64,000 nucleotides of DNA from Lutibacter sp. Hel_I_33_5 (GTDB taxonomy: Bacteria > Bacteroidota > Bacteroidia > Flavobacteriales > Flavobacteriaceae): positions 2,971,001 through 3,035,000 of the forward strand of contig NZ_VISM01000001.1 of the NCBI RefSeq assembly GCF_007827455.1. Reading direction: 5' to 3'. The notes under the pieces were generated by a model. That model was not told the DNA's origin, did no database searches, and was given only the letters and a program-made list of their open reading frames with translations. Each line of letters starts with the position of its first letter. Position 1 is the first letter of the stretch. A program made the position numbers and the translations under genes. Below are positions 17,636-24,929 of this stretch, in pieces.

Positions 17636-19123
17636 ATGAATTTATTAAAAAAAGGAATATATACTTTGTTGATTGCAGGAGCTGTAATTTCTTGTGAAGA
17701 CGACAATGATATTTTTAGACCTGTTGAAAGTCAAAAAGGTTCAGGGCTTACTGAAATTTCATTTTCTAGCTTTACTGCAAAGGTAGGAGCTGATGCCAAT
17801 GGTGTTGAAGATGGAACTTATGTAACAGTACAACCATTAACTATAGGAGCATCTACAATTACAATAGATTTTGGTGCTGGTAGTTCACCAGTAACTATAG
17901 AACAAGGAGGTTCTGCATCTTATGATTATCCTAATAATGTTGCTTCTGCAACATATACTATAAACGTAACTGCTAATTCAGCGAGTTTAGGAAGTGTTAG
18001 TAAGACTGAAGATATAACAATTGTACATAAAGCTTCGGCTGTTGCTTCTGCACCAGCTTCACCTACTGTAGGTCTTGAAGAAGTATTATCTATTTATAGT
18101 GGAGGTATTGAACTTAATGATGCAACAATTTCTTATAGGTATTCAGCATCAGGAGCAGATTATAAAAAAGGAGCTGCTCAATACGCAGAAGTTACAACTG
18201 ATTCTGGTAATAAAGTTATTCAGTATTCTCGTCTTAGTCAAAGTGTTGGAGCATCTATTGGATTAGATGAAGTTGTTGTTGCAGATGCATTTGAGTCTGG
18301 AGTTGCGGCTACAAAAATTCATTTTGATGTTCACTCTGATTTTGCTGTAGGTATTGATAAATTAAAAATATCTTTAGTAAATGGTACTACAGAATATGTA
18401 TATAATAAAGATTTAACAGATGGTGAATGGGTTAGTTTAGACTTAGATTTAGCTACAGATTTTTCTGCACCCGTTGTAAAGTTTGATGAAATAAAATTTG
18501 AATTAGGAGCTGGAGGAACTGCAAAAGATGCTGCAAGTCTTAGTGTAGATAATGTTTATTTAGAAAAACCTATTACATCAACGATATTAAATGGTGATTT
18601 TGATGCCAAAACAGATCATTGGAGGTTTACAACTTTTACAGATGGAACTACAACTCCTTTTGGATCTAGTTCTGATGGTTCTTGGACTAATTATGATGGT
18701 ACCGATAATGGATCTAAAACAAAAGGAGCAAAATGGACTTCAAGTCAATCTGGAGGATATCTTGCAACTGCAAATACTAGATATGGATACCAAGCATTAA
18801 AATTAACACCTAATACAGATTATATTCTAGAATATGAATATGCTATTAAAGATGATACTGCTGATGACCCAATTGGAGGTAGAAGAATGGTAGGTGTAGT
18901 TTTAGATAGTCACTACACAGATGGAGCAGATGCTGTTAAAAACATTGGTTCTAATTTAGGAAGTCATGTAGGTACAATAGCTGAAGGGAAGTTTAATGCT
19001 ACAAGAGGTACTAAAGTTACACTTGAATTTACTTCAAATGATAACGGTGAAGTTGCTGTATTATTTTACGCAGTAACACCAAAGGATGCTTGGGTTGATA
19101 ATGTAAAAGTATATCTTAAGTAA
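17636..19123 (+). CDS. Surface lipoprotein with duplicated binding module (SusE/F-position)
   Basis: A 495-aa lipoprotein (signal ending AGAVISC). After an N-terminal Ig-like region (to about 130), a middle module (about 140-310, starting VGLEEVLSIYSGG) ends SVDNVYLEK. A C-terminal module (about 318-495, ILNGDFDAKTDHWRFTTF to WVDNVKVYLK) is paralogous to the module of the preceding gene. The middle module resembles carbohydrate-binding beta-sandwiches. The place after SusCD is that of SusE/SusF-like glycan-binding proteins. PL7 starts 9 bp downstream. No enzymatic signature is visible. Confidence 0.78.
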   Translation: MNLLKKGIYTLLIAGAVISCEDDNDIFRPVESQKGSGLTEISFSSFTAKVGADANGVEDGTYVTVQPLTIGASTITIDFGAGSSPVTIEQGGSASYDYPNNVASATYTINVTANSASLGSVSKTEDITIVHKASAVASAPASPTVGLEEVLSIYSGGIELNDATISYRYSASGADYKKGAAQYAEVTTDSGNKVIQYSRLSQSVGASIGLDEVVVADAFESGVAATKIHFDVHSDFAVGIDKLKISLVNGTTEYVYNKDLTDGEWVSLDLDLATDFSAPVVKFDEIKFELGAGGTAKDAASLSVDNVYLEKPITSTILNGDFDAKTDHWRFTTFTDGTTTPFGSSSDGSWTNYDGTDNGSKTKGAKWTSSQSGGYLATANTRYGYQALKLTPNTDYILEYEYAIKDDTADDPIGGRRMVGVVLDSHYTDGADAVKNIGSNLGSHVGTIAEGKFNATRGTKVTLEFTSNDNGEVAVLFYAVTPKDAWVDNVKVYLK

Positions 19124-19132
19124 GAAGTTTAA

Positions 19133-20065
19133 ATGAAGCGTTTTTTCAAAACATTTTGTTTAAGTTTAATACTATCAATATTTCTATTTGGTAGCGCTAG
19201 TTGTTTTTCACAAGACAACAGCGTTACTAAATCGGAAATAAAAGTTGATTCAAAAAAGAAAAAAAGAAAGAAAAAGAAAAAAAGAAAAAAAGTTAAACTT
19301 CCAAAAATTGATTTAAGTCATTGGAAAGTTACTTTGCCAGTTCAAAATGAAAAAGGGAAACCGTATGAAATTGGACCTCCAGAAATTTTAAATTTTGCAT
19401 CAAATGAAATTGCAAAGCCTTATATGTATATAGATTCATTAAAAGGAGCAATTGTATTTCATGCAATGCCAACAAATTCTAAAACTAGAAATACAAAGTA
19501 CACTAGATCAGAATTAAGAGAGCAAATGGTTCCTGGAGATAATAATACAAATTGGACCTTTAAGCAAGGTGGTTATATGAAAGCTAAAATTGCCATGGAA
19601 AAATCGACAAGAGATTCAAATGGTAAATATCATAGAACTATTATTATGCAAATTCATGGTAGGTTAACAAATGAACAAAGAGATTTAATAGGAGAAGATG
19701 ATAATAATGCACCGCCAATATTGAAAATATATTGGGATAAAGGAAAAATTAGAGTTAAGACTAAAGTGCTAAAAAACTTAAATGCTACTTATCAACAAAT
19801 GTTACATGAGGATGCTTGGGGAAATGATAGAGGATTTAATTTTGAACAAGAAGTAGGTTTTAGAAAATTTACATTAGAAGTTAAAGTATCAGATGGTAAA
19901 ATGGTAATCATTTTAAATAAAAATGAATACAAAGTGTATGAGAATATTCATATTAAGAAATGGGGAGTTTTTGAGAATTATTTTAAAGCTGGAAACTATT
20001 TTCAATCAAGAGATAAAGGATCTTTTTCAAAAGTGAAATTTTATCAACTAGAAGTATCTCATTAA
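19133..20065 (+). CDS. Alginate lyase PL7 with polybasic linker
   Basis: A 310-aa protein. A signal sequence (about 1-26) is followed by a striking lysine/arginine tract: 16 of residues 41-58 or so are basic. The catalytic PL7 domain starts IDLSHWKVTLPV and has R-S-E-L-R at 125-129, Q-I-H at 173-175, and YFKAGNYFQ at 283-291. The last differs from the family's usual NQ by F-Q. The QIH motif is usually linked to poly-G/MG specificity. It ends the SusCD operon. A weak lipobox-like S-A-S-C at residue 24 makes lipidation possible but doubtful. The polybasic tract could bind the polyanionic substrate or the outer membrane; that is inference. Confidence 0.92.
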   Translation: MKRFFKTFCLSLILSIFLFGSASCFSQDNSVTKSEIKVDSKKKKRKKKKKRKKVKLPKIDLSHWKVTLPVQNEKGKPYEIGPPEILNFASNEIAKPYMYIDSLKGAIVFHAMPTNSKTRNTKYTRSELREQMVPGDNNTNWTFKQGGYMKAKIAMEKSTRDSNGKYHRTIIMQIHGRLTNEQRDLIGEDDNNAPPILKIYWDKGKIRVKTKVLKNLNATYQQMLHEDAWGNDRGFNFEQEVGFRKFTLEVKVSDGKMVIILNKNEYKVYENIHIKKWGVFENYFKAGNYFQSRDKGSFSKVKFYQLEVSH

Positions 20066-20095
20066 ATTAGTTTTTATATATTTATAAATTAAACT

Positions 20096-20107
20096 CTGGT
20101 TAACCAA
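20096..20107 (+). promoter_or_regulatory. Single GntR-type operator box upstream of the gntR gene
   Basis: CTGGTTAACCAA matches the TTGGTnnACCAA box of the three arrays, 14 bp before the regulator's start codon. It suggests autoregulation. A second box in the 13-bp register (20109-20120) is not convincing. Confidence 0.65.
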
Positions 20108-20121
20108 TTAGTAAATAACAT

Positions 20122-20823
20122 ATGAAATTAGAAGTACTTACAAAAAACGAAAATTTAACGGTTCAGAACTCAATAATCATAGGTATTAGAGAGCTTATAA
20201 ATTATAAAAATTTAGAGCCTGGTGATAAATTGCCATCGGAGAGAATGCTTTCTGAAAAGTTTGAAGTAAGTAGGTCTAATTTAAGAGAAGCAATTCAAAA
20301 ATTAGAATTTTATGGATTGTTGATTTCTAAGCCTCAAAGTGGAACTTTTGTTGCAGATATTGGAGTGATTGCTTTAAACGGAATGATTGAAGATATTTTA
20401 CGATTAGAGGATCCAGATTTTAAATCTTTAGTAGAAACAAGAATTTTACTAGAATTAAAGACTGTAAGATTAGCAGCTTTAAGAAGAACTGATGAAGATT
20501 TAGCACAACTAAAAGAAGCTTTAGAAGCTTATAAAATTAAAGTAGAAAATGGTGAAGATGCTGTACAAGAAGATTTATTATTTCATTTAGCAGTAGCAAA
20601 AGCAAGTGGAAATAGTACAATGAATACCTTCATGTTAATTATTACACCAGAAATTATTACCAATTTTGAAAAGTACCATGTTTGTGACACAAATTTATCG
20701 CAAAAAGGAATAAATGAACATCAAGATATTTATGATGCAATTTTAAATCAAAATCCTAAATTGGCAAAACAAAAAATGAAAGTTCACTTTAAAACATTAT
20801 ACCAATATTGTTATAATATTTAA
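20122..20823 (+). CDS. GntR-family regulator, FadR/UxuR type (FCD domain), likely alginate-locus repressor
   Basis: A 233-aa protein. The N-terminal winged helix-turn-helix has the GntR signature PGDKLPSERMLSEKFEVSRSNLREAI (about residues 33-58). The C-terminal all-helical FCD ligand-binding domain has the usual metal-binding residues in EDLLFHLAVAKASGN, NEHQDIYDAI and KMKVHFKTL. FCD regulators of the UxuR/ExuR group sense uronate catabolites and bind TTGGTATACCAA-like boxes, and such boxes precede three operons of this locus and this gene. It most probably represses the locus and is released by an intermediate such as DEH, KDG or KDPG. The effector identity is inference. Confidence 0.92.
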   Translation: MKLEVLTKNENLTVQNSIIIGIRELINYKNLEPGDKLPSERMLSEKFEVSRSNLREAIQKLEFYGLLISKPQSGTFVADIGVIALNGMIEDILRLEDPDFKSLVETRILLELKTVRLAALRRTDEDLAQLKEALEAYKIKVENGEDAVQEDLLFHLAVAKASGNSTMNTFMLIITPEIITNFEKYHVCDTNLSQKGINEHQDIYDAILNQNPKLAKQKMKVHFKTLYQYCYNI

Positions 20824-20826
20824 AAG

Positions 20827-20862
20827 TTAATAAAGAAGAAAATGCACGTTTTTCTTTATTAA
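20827..20862 (+). terminator. Possible terminator hairpin after gntR
   Basis: TTAATAAAGAA (20827-20837) pairs with TTCTTTATTAA (20852-20862), with an inner AAAA/TTTT pairing around TGCACG. The stem is AT-rich and lacks a clear T-run behind it, so it is a weak candidate. Confidence 0.35.
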
Positions 20863-20982
20863 TATTGATAATACACTGAAGGAAGAATTAATTATTAGAT
20901 AATAGAAATTAAGTAATCTTATTGCCTAAGAGCACTTTGTACTTACTTTTTTAAATAATATTACAACTAATATAGTTTGTAA

Positions 20983-20993
20983 AACGTAACGTT
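20983..20993 (+). promoter_or_regulatory. Palindrome upstream of the ExuT-like gene
   Basis: AACGT-A-ACGTT, a perfect odd palindrome 26 bp before the start at 21020. It does not match the TTGGTnnACCAA box, so this operon may have a different regulator. No partner protein can be named. Confidence 0.3.
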
Positions 20994-21019
20994 ATACAGG
21001 TTAAAAACTAAATTTTAAG

Positions 21020-22318
21020 ATGAAAAAAAAGGGACTTAGATGGTGGGTTGTAGGACTTGTAGCATTAGCTGCTGTTATAAACTACATTGATAGGCAAGCT
21101 TTTGGAGCCTTATGGCCTGACATAGCAAAAGAGTTATTTCCAAATATGGATGCAGATGGAACAAAAACCATATATGGTACCATTTCTGCTATATTTATTC
21201 TGTCTTATGCTGCTGGTCAAACAATATTTGGAAAGATATTCGATTGGATTGGTACAAGAATAGGATTTGCATTGTCAATAGGAATTTGGTCTTTGGCAAC
21301 AATGGCTCATGCGTTTGCAAAAGGAATGTTAAGTTTCTCTATTTTTAGATCTATTCTAGGTATTGCTGAAGCTGGTAACTGGCCAGGAGCAGCAAAAGCT
21401 AACGCAGAATGGTTTCCAACTAAAGAAAGAGCTTTTGCACAAGGTATTTTTAATTCTGGAGCAGCAGTCGGTGGAATAGTTGCATATCCAATTATAGGAC
21501 TTCTTTCTGTTTATTTATCATGGCAAGCAATATTTGTTTGTGTAGGTTTGATTGGCTTTTTATGGTTATTACCATGGTTATATATAGTGAAATCACCTCC
21601 ACAAAAGCATCCATGGTTATCAGAAGATGAAAAACAATATATACTTTCTGGTCAACAAAATCAAGACATTGATAAAGATGGTAATTATGATGAAGGTTAT
21701 AACCCAAATACTAGTAAGCTACTTAAACACAAAGAAAGTTGGGGAGTTATCATTGCTTCTGCAGCAATAGACCCTATTTGGTGGTTGTTTATAGTATGGA
21801 TCCCTATATACCTTAATGAGGTATTTGGATTAGATGTCAAAGAAATTGCATTTTCTGCATGGGTTCCTTATGTTGGAGCTATGTTAGGAGCATGGTTTGG
21901 TGGTCTTTTAGCTCAAAATAGATTGGGTTCAGGTTGGTCAGTAGATAAAACAAGAAAAATGGTAATTACATTAGGTTGTTTAATTATGCTTCCTTGCTTC
22001 TTTTTGTTAAAAGCACCAGGATCTGCTATGAATGCAGTAATTATTATGGCTGTTTTATTATTTGGATTTCAAACAGCAATAGGTAACGTACAGACATTAC
22101 CTAGTGATATGTTTAGTGGAAAAGTAGTAGGAACTTTATCTGGATTTGCAGGAACAGCAGCTAAATTAGGCGCTTTTGGACTTACCGCATTAATACCTTT
22201 ACTAACTAAAGGAGGTAATTATACACCTGCATTTTTAATAGGAGGAGCATTGGCTTTAATAGCATTACTTGCAGTTTGGATATTATGTCCAAAAATTGAA
22301 CCCCTTAAAGAGAAGTAA
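21020..22318 (+). CDS. MFS transporter, ACS/ExuT family, probable hexuronate or DEH importer
   Basis: A 432-aa protein with 12 predicted transmembrane segments. Family features of the anion:cation symporter (ExuT) group: VINYIDRQAFGAL in TM1, FGKIFDWIGTRIGF in the TM2-3 loop, GIAEAGNWPGAAKANAEWFPTKERAFAQGIFNSG in the TM4-5 region. ExuT-like proteins carry hexuronates into the cytoplasm. In alginate loci of Flavobacteriia such transporters are assumed to import unsaturated monouronate or DEH. It is followed after 38 bp by an SDR, with which it forms an operon closed by the terminator at 23165. Confidence 0.9.
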   Translation: MKKKGLRWWVVGLVALAAVINYIDRQAFGALWPDIAKELFPNMDADGTKTIYGTISAIFILSYAAGQTIFGKIFDWIGTRIGFALSIGIWSLATMAHAFAKGMLSFSIFRSILGIAEAGNWPGAAKANAEWFPTKERAFAQGIFNSGAAVGGIVAYPIIGLLSVYLSWQAIFVCVGLIGFLWLLPWLYIVKSPPQKHPWLSEDEKQYILSGQQNQDIDKDGNYDEGYNPNTSKLLKHKESWGVIIASAAIDPIWWLFIVWIPIYLNEVFGLDVKEIAFSAWVPYVGAMLGAWFGGLLAQNRLGSGWSVDKTRKMVITLGCLIMLPCFFLLKAPGSAMNAVIIMAVLLFGFQTAIGNVQTLPSDMFSGKVVGTLSGFAGTAAKLGAFGLTALIPLLTKGGNYTPAFLIGGALALIALLAVWILCPKIEPLKEK

Positions 22319-22356
22319 AAAAATAAAAATAAAAAATAAAATAATAGTAAAACAAT

Positions 22357-23121
22357 ATGAGTAAAATAGACGGAAAACTAGCTGTAATTACAGGAGCTAC
22401 AGGAGGAATAGGATTCCAAGTAGCTAAAAGATTAGGGAGTGAAGGATATACTGTAATCTTAAATGGAATAGAAGATGAAGTAGGTGCAGAAAAAGTAGCA
22501 GAACTTACTGCTGCAGGAATCACTGCTGAATACTATGGTTTTGATGTAACTGATGAAGAACAAGTAACATCAAACATTAATAAAATAGGTGAGAAGTATG
22601 GAAAGATTGATTTACTAGTAAATAATGCTGGTGGATTAGGTGGTAGATCTAGATTTGAAGGTATGACAACTGAATTTTACAGATTTGTTATGGCGTTAAA
22701 TCTTGACTCAACATTCTTTGCATCAAGAGCAGCGATACCTTATCTTAAGAAAGGTACAAATGCATCAATTATTAATTATACATCTATTGCTGGTTGGAAT
22801 GCTGGTGGACCAGGAGCTGGAATCTACGGGACTTCTAAAGCTGGTGTACATGCAATAACTAGAGCGTTAGCTAAAGATTTAGCAGAATTTGGAATTCGTG
22901 TAAATGCTGTTTCACCAGGAACAATTGATACGCCTTTCCATTCACAAATAAAATCAACAAAACCAGAAGTTTTTGCTTCTTGGAAAAATAATATTTTGTT
23001 AGGTAGATTAGGGCAACCAGAAGAAGTTGCATCAGTAATATCATTTTTAGCAAGTGATGATGCGAAATTCTTAACTGCCGAAACAATCCAAATTGGTGGT
23101 GGCCAAGGTTTGGGAATATAA
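22357..23121 (+). CDS. SDR-family oxidoreductase, probable DEH reductase
   Basis: A 254-aa classical SDR: TGATGGIGFQ near residues 11-20, NNAGG, catalytic S in TSIAG, and Y-x-x-x-K in GIYGTSKAG, followed by GIRVNAVSPGTIDTP. C-terminus TIQIGGGQGL. The length and its neighbour, an ExuT-like transporter 38 bp upstream, fit the DEH reductases known from alginate-degrading flavobacteria, which make 2-keto-3-deoxygluconate (KDG) from DEH. Cofactor preference cannot be read with certainty. The paralogous SDR at 4240 is the alternative candidate for this step. Confidence 0.88.
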   Translation: MSKIDGKLAVITGATGGIGFQVAKRLGSEGYTVILNGIEDEVGAEKVAELTAAGITAEYYGFDVTDEEQVTSNINKIGEKYGKIDLLVNNAGGLGGRSRFEGMTTEFYRFVMALNLDSTFFASRAAIPYLKKGTNASIINYTSIAGWNAGGPGAGIYGTSKAGVHAITRALAKDLAEFGIRVNAVSPGTIDTPFHSQIKSTKPEVFASWKNNILLGRLGQPEEVASVISFLASDDAKFLTAETIQIGGGQGLGI

Positions 23122-23164
23122 TTTGAGTTAATTATTTATTGAGTTATTTGTAATTTAACACCTG

Positions 23165-23206
23165 TTAAGCGTTTTTATACTTGTATAAGAGCGCTTAATT
23201 TTTTTT
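23165..23206 (+). terminator. Strong rho-independent terminator closing the alginate locus
   Basis: A 15-bp stem with two G-U pairs (TTAAGCGTTTTTATA at 23165-23179 with 23184-23198), loop CTTG, followed directly by eight T. It lies between the SDR gene and the phosphofructokinase gene. Confidence 0.85.
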
Positions 23207-23235
23207 AAAATTTTATTAATTTCAAAAACTTAGTT

Positions 23236-24453
23236 TTGAAAAAATCTATTGCTATTATATGTGGTGGCGGACCAGCGCCAGGCATTAATACCGTTATAAG
23301 TACTATTGCAAAAACATTTTTAAAGGACGACTATAATGTCATTGGTGTTCATCATGGATATCAAGGATTATTATCTGATAATCCTGAATTGAAGTTTTTT
23401 GACTTTCAACATGCAGACCGAATTTTTAGTCGAGGAGGATCTACCTTAATTATGAGTAGATTTAAACCAAAGGATAGTGATTTTAAGTCTCAGTTTTTTG
23501 AGAAAAATAATGTAAAATTATTGGTAACTATTGGTGGAGACGATACTGCGTCTACAGCAAATAGATTAACAAAATACCTTAAAACACAAGAATTATCTGT
23601 TTCTCATATTCATGTTCCAAAGACTATTGATAATGATTTGCCTTTGCCAGATAGAAATCCAACCTTTGGTTTTCATACAGCTAAAGATGAAGGAGTAAGA
23701 ATAGGAAACACAGTTTACGAAGATGCCAGAACAAGTGAAAATTGGTTTGTAATGTCTACTATGGGGCGTTCCGCAGGTCACTTAGCATTTGGAATCGCTT
23801 CTGCATGTCATTTTCAAATGATGATTATTCCAGAAATGTTTAACAAAGCAGAAATTACATTTGATAAGATTATTAAATTAGTAGTTTCTTCAATTGTAAA
23901 ATCTAAAATTAAAGGGGTAGAATATGGTGTAGCATTAATAAGTGAAGGTGTTTTTCATTTTATGGATGAAAAAGAAATTTTAAGTTCAGATATTAATTTT
24001 ACATATGATGAACATGGACATCCAGAATTAGGAAATGTTAGTAAGTCGCACATATTTAATTACTTATTGCAAAAAAAGTTAAAAGAAATTGGATTAAAAG
24101 TTAAAACGAGACCTGTAGAGTTAGGGTATGAGTTAAGGTGTTGTAATCCAATAGCGTTTGATCTAACTTTATGTACTTTACTAGGTATTGGTGTAAAAAA
24201 ATTATATGATAATGGCATTACTGGCTGTATAGTAAGTGCTAATTCTAGAGGTGATATTACTCCATTATATTTAAAAGATTTTGAAGATGAAAAAGGAAAA
24301 ATACCACCTAGATTAGTCGATATAAATTCAGATATGGTTCAACTTTTTTTGAATAATCTTTTTTACATCCAAGAAAAAGATTTTACTGAAGCTAAAAAAT
24401 ACCTTTCTAATCCAGAAGACTATGAAATGGATAACATATTAAACTGGAAATAA
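23236..24453 (+). CDS. 6-phosphofructokinase, PPi-dependent type by signature
   Basis: A 405-aa PFK-family protein: N-terminal CGGGPAPGINTVIST, then GGDDT at 100-104 and PKTIDND at 128-134. The Asp at 103 and Lys at 129, where E. coli ATP-PFK has two Gly (GGDGS, PGTIDND), are the hallmark of pyrophosphate-dependent enzymes. It should interconvert fructose 6-phosphate and fructose 1,6-bisphosphate reversibly using PPi. The start is TTG: an in-frame stop lies at 23206 and there is no ATG between it and the family's N-terminus. It stands alone between the terminator at 23165 and a 476-bp gap. It is central metabolism rather than part of the alginate pathway. Confidence 0.9.
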   Translation: MKKSIAIICGGGPAPGINTVISTIAKTFLKDDYNVIGVHHGYQGLLSDNPELKFFDFQHADRIFSRGGSTLIMSRFKPKDSDFKSQFFEKNNVKLLVTIGGDDTASTANRLTKYLKTQELSVSHIHVPKTIDNDLPLPDRNPTFGFHTAKDEGVRIGNTVYEDARTSENWFVMSTMGRSAGHLAFGIASACHFQMMIIPEMFNKAEITFDKIIKLVVSSIVKSKIKGVEYGVALISEGVFHFMDEKEILSSDINFTYDEHGHPELGNVSKSHIFNYLLQKKLKEIGLKVKTRPVELGYELRCCNPIAFDLTLCTLLGIGVKKLYDNGITGCIVSANSRGDITPLYLKDFEDEKGKIPPRLVDINSDMVQLFLNNLFYIQEKDFTEAKKYLSNPEDYEMDNILNWK

Positions 24454-24929
24454 TAAATATACTTCTCCTCCTTTTACAGAAAATGTAACTATTCTCTGAT
24501 TTAAAAGGGTTAAGAGTAATGGAAATTGAGGATAGGTGTTAGATTTTGTTTCCTTTTCAGTAAATATAAATTAAATTTTCATAACATTCTTTAGGGATGG
24601 AATTATAAAATATTTTGTATTTAAAGTAATTTCTTCATGTAGAATATCTGGATTTGAATTTGATGAAACAGAATTCATCAATAAAATAGATATACAAAGT
24701 TTGTTTAAGTTTCAAATAATTTTTTTTAATGATTCAAATTAGATAAATAATTTATAATCCAACATTCTTCAATTAAAAACAACAAATCTTTCATATGATG
24801 CATGAAATGTATCATAGAGAAAATAATTAAAACAATAGGTTTATCCTTAATTTATGGTGTAGCAAATAATTTGTCAAAATACGATTTTATACACCTTTTT
24901 TTTTAATATAAAAACGAACTAAATTAAGT
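24454..24929. other. 476-bp intergenic gap with one inverted repeat
   Basis: No gene or gene remnant is recognised. The only clear structure is the inverted repeat TATGATGCAT/ATGTATCATA (24794-24803 with 24807-24816, 9 of 10 pairs), 114 bp before the sugar transporter. No TAnnTTTG promoter with a good partner is seen. The gap presumably holds the transporter's promoter. Confidence 0.4.
24794..24816. repeat. Inverted repeat upstream of the sugar transporter
   Basis: Arms of 10 bp with one mismatch around GAA. It could be an operator for a dimeric regulator or a short hairpin; neither can be decided from the sequence. Confidence 0.35.

Noticed and set aside
19250..19295. Purine-rich run in the PL7 gene as evidence of a frameshift or pseudogene
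   Set aside because: The frame stays open and the signal peptide before and the full PL7 domain after are in the same frame.
20976..20987. TTTGTAAAACGT before the ExuT-like gene as a degenerate GntR box
   Set aside because: Only 8 of 12 positions match and the symmetric half ACCAA is lost.
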